Below, piece after piece: positions 58,619 through 64,000 of a stretch of DNA of 64,000 bases. The position numbers and the translations under genes are program-made. The stretch lies in assembly GCF_032854445.1 (NCBI RefSeq), contig NC_088300.1, positions 71,276,984 through 71,340,983 on the forward strand. Reading direction: 5' to 3'. Origin of the DNA: Liolophura sinensis (Eukaryota > Mollusca > Polyplacophora > Chitonida > Chitonidae). The notes beneath the pieces are model-generated. The model did not search any database and was not told the DNA's origin. It was given only the letters and a program-made list of their open reading frames with translations. Position 1 is the stretch's first letter. Each line of letters opens with the position of its first letter.

Positions 58619-60121
58619 GACACTAAGGTTTAAGAGCATAATTGTACACATATAACACATTGCACTTCTTATCAAAACCTGAAATGATTTATAGCATTAT
58701 GTCAAAAAATTGAAGGCGAACTTCTGTACATCACAGAAAAATTCTTTATTGTGATAACCATTTTTTTTTTAGGACAACTCTTTACTCATTAGACAACAAT
58801 TTTGTTGCTCAGACATTCATCTTTAATTCATTCACTACAATGTTTTCTTCTAAAACTGCTGTTAAATCGACATCCAAAACAACATAGCTGAACTTTACTA
58901 AAGATATGCACAAGTATAAAGATTGCATAAGATGCTGGCACTCATGTGTTATGTATTTCCAAGTAGTTTCTTTTTAATGACAATCTTAGTTCAAGCAGTT
59001 TGAATTCCTTTGCCTTTTCTCCCTAAAGGAAGAAAGTTGCAGTGACCAATGCAGGGTAGCTGACATGGGGTGTGATTTTAACCTTCTTGGAGTCTTGGGA
59101 GTTCCAGAAGGGTGACATGTATAGCTTTTCACAATGTCTTCGCTACACATCATCTTGAAGTGCTGGAGACATGGATATCTCTAGTAGGTCTGTGCACATT
59201 GTTTACTGTCTGATTCATCACTCAGACTGTTTGTTTTAGTCAGCCTGCTTTTGGCGTTTCAGTAACCAGTCAGAAAAACATACACCTTACACACCCAAAA
59301 CCAAACCACGCACGTGAGATGTATCAGTTTCACAATTTGAATGCATCCTACACAGTGAAATGTTTTATGTTATAATCTTCTCACATGAAAGTTTTGTACC
59401 AGATTATTATATACCTGACAATAATTCTAAGTCTGAGGCAACTTGGTCAAAATTAAAGTACTTACGACTCACACACAAGGGGAATAACTCCTGACAGCTA
59501 AATAACTACTGAGGAAAACTAGCTTGGTACTATTATGAGATCACCAAAAAAAGGAATCCCTCTCCTTTTGAGTAACTAACTTTGTGTACAACCATACAAT
59601 CCTGACAAATCCTAGAAAATTTTTTTAGTCCATGGTAACATTTATATATATAAGGAATTCAAAAGAATAAAACACAATTAATCAATTTTAGTGACTTTTC
59701 TACCATTTTGGAAACATGCCTTTTATACATTTATGTTCAGTTATGTCTTCCAACACAGTTGCATATTTACATTGATCTGAAGGGACTTGAATTAAGACTA
59801 GATGAGCCCTAGATGTTTGCATGTAATTACAGTCACATTTACACAGATAAAAATGAAATCATAATAATTCTTTGACAGAAAATCAGACACCGTAGCTGGG
59901 ATTTGTGACAATTGCTCTGAATAAAGCCAACAGGTTTCCTTAGGTAGAAAATGCAGACAGACAAGACAAATGTAAGCTTCACTGGGCAGCACAATATTAT
60001 CTCCTGACAGAATCATACCAATCAAGGGAAGTAACTCTAACATGCTTTCTTCCAGATGCTTTTCATGACTGGCTTGTTATCCTATGGCTGGGTGCATGTG
60101 AAACCATCAGCATAATTAACT

Positions 60122-60176
60122 CCACTACTGTAACTCCTATACTGTAACTCCAATACTGTAACTCCAATACTGTAAT
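60122..60176 (+). repeat. Short tandem repeat (about 15 bp, four units)
   Basis: tactgtaactcc(a/t)a is repeated about four times in a row. Simple local expansion. Confidence 0.7.
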
Positions 60177-63100
60177 CCTAGATACATTTGTATGTCAACC
60201 ATAATAATTTCACACAACACAGCTTCTGGAGAGTTAGGCTGAATATCACTGACACTGCAGCTCTGTCCAGAACGAAAAGCCTTGTACACATCACACAATC
60301 GTGGAACCTTTGTCCCTTGCCTAATTATAGAGCTACAATTTCATTCAACATAGCCCAAGTATAAAAAAGCCAGTTTTTTTCTTACACAGTCCTGGAACCC
60401 TTGTTCCTGATTTTTCTTTATTGTTGTATGTATGTTTACCTTTCTCTGAAGTATATATAATACTGTTTTTTGTATGACGGTCTTAGAGGGAAAAACAGAT
60501 TCTTTGCTAACTGACTGAATTAGCTTCAAGAAATAAACATATTATTACTATTGTTATTATTATTAATATTATTCAAATAATACTGCAACATACTACGTAC
60601 CATTATTGGTGGTAAAAAACTTCAAGACACTTCACAGTTATAAAACTCACGAATTTATAAAGGATGCATTCTACTTTCAGTTCACCATGAATATCTGATT
60701 TGTTTGAAAATACATGTAGTATTTTTCCTGACACAAACAACCCCTTTAAATGACATTTCACATCCCATGGCTGAGGTTACCTGTCAAGTTCTCACATTGT
60801 AAACTGCATGATTTCTTATAGGCTTCATTGAAACCTGTTAGTCCAACATCACCTATTAAAATGAAATCCTGGGCGATCTGGCTCTCTTACCAGTATACTA
60901 AGCAGTTTGAGAGGCTACCACTCCTGTGATTACATTACATTTAGTCCTGAACATCTTGCCTTACATAGCCAGTCACTGTAGTCAGCTTTGTGTAATGCTG
61001 CAGGGTGATCTAGCTGGGGAATTCCTCAGGGATCTGTTCAATCTCCATCTTGTCAGCCAACACATTTACAGGGGGTTTGAAGTTCATGTGGTCCCTGGCT
61101 CTTTACAACCAAGATGACTCAGCATGTGTTTGTAATGGGACTAGAGTTCCCTACACATCAGTCCATGGGCTATAGCCAGCATCTATAAACCAGTGTTGCA
61201 TAATCCCATGCTGCCACATTATTAGCAGGAGCAGTTCTGAGATTTCACATACCTAAGACAAAATTCGCACTCTAGGTAAGTTTGGGGTTCGTGCTTAACA
61301 TACAGGAAGAGACCAAGTACAAGAGGATGAATATACAGTATACCTTAATAAGTATCCTTCTTCACCAGGTAATTTGCATCTGGCTCAAACGAAGCCCTAT
61401 ACCATCTGCTCTTTTCCGCATGAATATTTACAATATCTCCTCAAAATAATCATTCCTCTGACAGGTAGATATGTTTAACGAGGAAAACTGAAATATACAC
61501 CTCGACCTCCCAGTTAGAGTATGACCTATAGCCTTGAAACAAGGCCAAGGTTTGTTAGCTCAGTACTACTGTAACATAAAATGATCTTATTACCATCCTG
61601 TCTAGTCAGAGCTATTTCAACTGTAGGCACATTGCCAGAATACACAAAAATGCTTCTTACCACAAAGATTCAACATACGCCGAAACAGCTTGATGTGCGA
61701 AAAAAAAAACCCCAGAAATATTTCAAAACTTTTTGCTGAATTCTGAAAACCCTTTGAGAAGAACTTTTATCTACAGTTCAGAATGAACATATAGTTTTTG
61801 TTAACATATTTATGATTTCCATGTATTACTTAATCTCAGTAAATTATTCTATACATTCTGGGCCATCCAAAAGTAGTCGACAATGGTTAAAACTGATGAA
61901 CATTTCATGTTCTACACTCAAAAAACTTTTTTCTTTTTGCTGCTTTCCTGGTAAATCACACTGATTTATTGCAACAGCTATTACCCAAATATCATCTAAT
62001 CAAAAAAAATACAAAAAATGTATTTACAAGTTCAGATAACAAGGCACTTTACCTCAACCTATATGTTGTTGCAAACAGTTTATATCCTTAGTATTAACAA
62101 GTAAGTAAAAAACATTAATGTTTAGTTGTCTTACATCTATGGTGGCATAAGGAACAGCATAACAAGATGCACTTTTTTGTCCAAACATCCTATCCCAACC
62201 TGTGGAGTACGGCATGTTCTCAGCCAATACCGGCTAGATAGACCAGCTTTCTCAGACTCTGAGCTATGTCTCATATCTAACAGATACAGAGCTATAAGGA
62301 CGTTTTCACTTCACTTGCACCCAGAGAGAGTGGGTAAATAACGTTCAGTCTTGCTACAGTAAACACATCAATTTATCTTTCTCTTTCACAGTTCTATTTT
62401 TGAAAGAAATTGTTTAGGAAGAGAACAGTATATTTTGAGCAGTGGTTGATGGTTAGTTGCCGAAGAGAGCTACCTAAATAGTGTCTGTTTACAGCTGGCA
62501 TGCACCCATGACTAAGCCACATCTACTTTATGTGATAAGAACCCAAGAACTTACATCTTCACAGGAAACATGCCATGTCATCATTTACCAACAGGCTTTG
62601 TGCTGAGTAAGCACCAGCTATCTGCAATCGTACAGTCTTCTACAGCTTCCACTCTTAAAATGTACACACACATGTACATTTGCAATGACCACCATTGAAA
62701 CCATTAACTTCATACATCCCGTTCTTGCACATTATGAATGACTAGATTGTGTTGAAAACCTTTATCACATCAGATTCTTGATGGTATGATTTTATATAAT
62801 CAGATTCCTTTGTCTTCACTACAAAATGACCCTGAAAATAAATAAAACTTGAATTTGCCAAGATGTAGAATTCTCATCTCAACAATTATATCACAATATT
62901 AATTTAATAGTGTCAATGGCAGAAGTATAGATTTGCACTATAGATATCTCTTTCCAATAGGTACACGTGTATGTAGCTACTCACACACGGTTAATTCTAA
63001 ATATGTTCTTGTCACACATAAACAAAAAAAAGAACCCCCCCCCCCCCCCAAAAAAAAAGAAAAACTCAGCAAATACTTCAAACATGTAAGTGACCAGCAT

Positions 63101-64000
63101 CTGTGTTATTTACAGCCTGAAGCATTTCTTTGGCCATGAGTTCTTACTTCTGGCATGCACACCATGTCAGTCTGTCTACATGTTCTCTAGCAGAATGTCA
63201 AAACTAACACCGCCTTATCTGAAAGAACATTAATGAAGTCTAACGTGTTTGACTGTGAAGGGCAGAGGTCATCTTAGTGATATAGGGCACTCAGCACTGT
63301 CTGACTGACAAACAGCCACAGTCTATTTTTAATTAAACTTTTTTTCCAGACAGCCAGAGATGATTAGTTAATGGCAGGTATTAAGAAAGATGATGGTAGC
63401 AAATTGCTTGTGTTTTTTTTTCTTTTTTCTAAAATACATGTACATCTGTAGAAGGCTATGCCAGACGTTTACTGTTGCAAGATGGCATTCTTTTATTTTA
63501 TGACAAAATGAAGTTCAGCTCTGTGTGCAGTCTTGTAAAGGACAGCACTATGTTCATGGTTACACATGTGCAATTTGTGCAATTAGGTCTAACATTTGCC
63601 TCCAAACTGAAGAGTGAAGGAGCATTGACTGGGGTAATACTGCCATACAGATATTTTAGGTTATTGATGCACTATAAATCTCTGCACTGTGAGTTTGAAC
63701 CTAATTAAAGTATATCAGAATTTTGTCTTTTTCAGATAGAACTGAAAACTTTTTAGCCAGTGACACTTTCCACCCACTGGACGTTACCAAAGTAATCAAA
63801 TTCCATGACTTCACTTCCACCAACCACATCCAAAACAAATGATGGTCATGCTAGGTTGATTTTTTGATATGTTGTAGAGAAATGTGCAAGTGGTATGGCA
63901 TGGTACCATATGTAATTTAGTTATATATTTTTGATGTTTAAGTTGACAAATTTACTGCATATATAGTCAGGAAAATCAATGCGTTCATGCAACCTATGAA

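Larger units (their letters stand above)
53292..64000. other. No recognised gene (possible long intron of the upstream KY-like gene)
   Basis: The core exon at 53099-53291 needs upstream exons, but none was recognised to the window end, so they may lie beyond 64000. Contents are a (CAGA)n run near 54360-54385, G-rich tract near 55255-55285, a diverged duplication near 55560-55860, a 33-34 bp tandem array (57555-57805), a variant SINE end (58498-58618), a short actgtaactccaat repeat near 60125-60170, and a C run near 63036-63049. All open frames are short and featureless. Confidence 0.55.

Overview
The window is animal (metazoan) nuclear DNA, most likely from a mollusc or a close lophotrochozoan relative. 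It is AT-rich, has short exons with GT-AG introns and no operon structure. It carries many copies of a tRNA-derived SINE whose 3' end (ttcttgagta, then aacaccaatcaaataaataaa) is of a type common in mollusc genomes. The phylum call is an inference. The two recognisable gene families, FANK1 and KY/hillarin-type, do not by themselves decide it.

Layout. (1) 1-2.9 kb: no gene; diverged dispersed and tandem repeats. (2) 3.0-5.7 kb, minus strand: two decayed tandem copies of a class A GPCR gene with melatonin-receptor-like signatures, broken by stops and frameshifts. (3) 5.7-9.7 kb: no gene; a palindromic element and a SINE fragment. (4) 9829-34000, plus strand: a complete ten-exon FANK1 orthologue (fibronectin III plus ankyrin repeats, 341 aa), intact in phase from ATG to stop, with a 14.6-kb first large intron full of repeats. 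Its polyadenylation signal is near 34163. (5) 34.2-38.2 kb: no firm gene, but two small exon-like segments in compatible phase lie downstream of the FANK1 stop. (6) 38617-45616 (possibly 45985), minus strand: a kyphoscoliosis-peptidase (KY)/hillarin-like gene, 683 aa from an internal ATG, convergent with FANK1. Its transglutaminase-like core keeps His and Asp, but Lys stands where the catalytic Cys is expected. (7) 51845-53291, minus strand: part of a second KY-like paralogue. One exon is clean; the next has four frame breaks. (8) 53.3-64 kb: no recognised gene; low-complexity tracts, a 33-34 bp tandem array and a SINE-tail fragment.

FANK1 and KY are not expected to act together. FANK1 is known mainly as a testis/ciliated-cell protein, while KY/hillarin proteins are cytoskeletal. 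No CRISPR, tRNA, rRNA or prokaryotic features are seen. No clearly new biological system was found. The most interesting points are the Cys-less KY core, the frame breaks in KY exons, the candidate extra 3' exons beyond FANK1, an exon acceptor embedded in a repeat block, and several hairpin elements.
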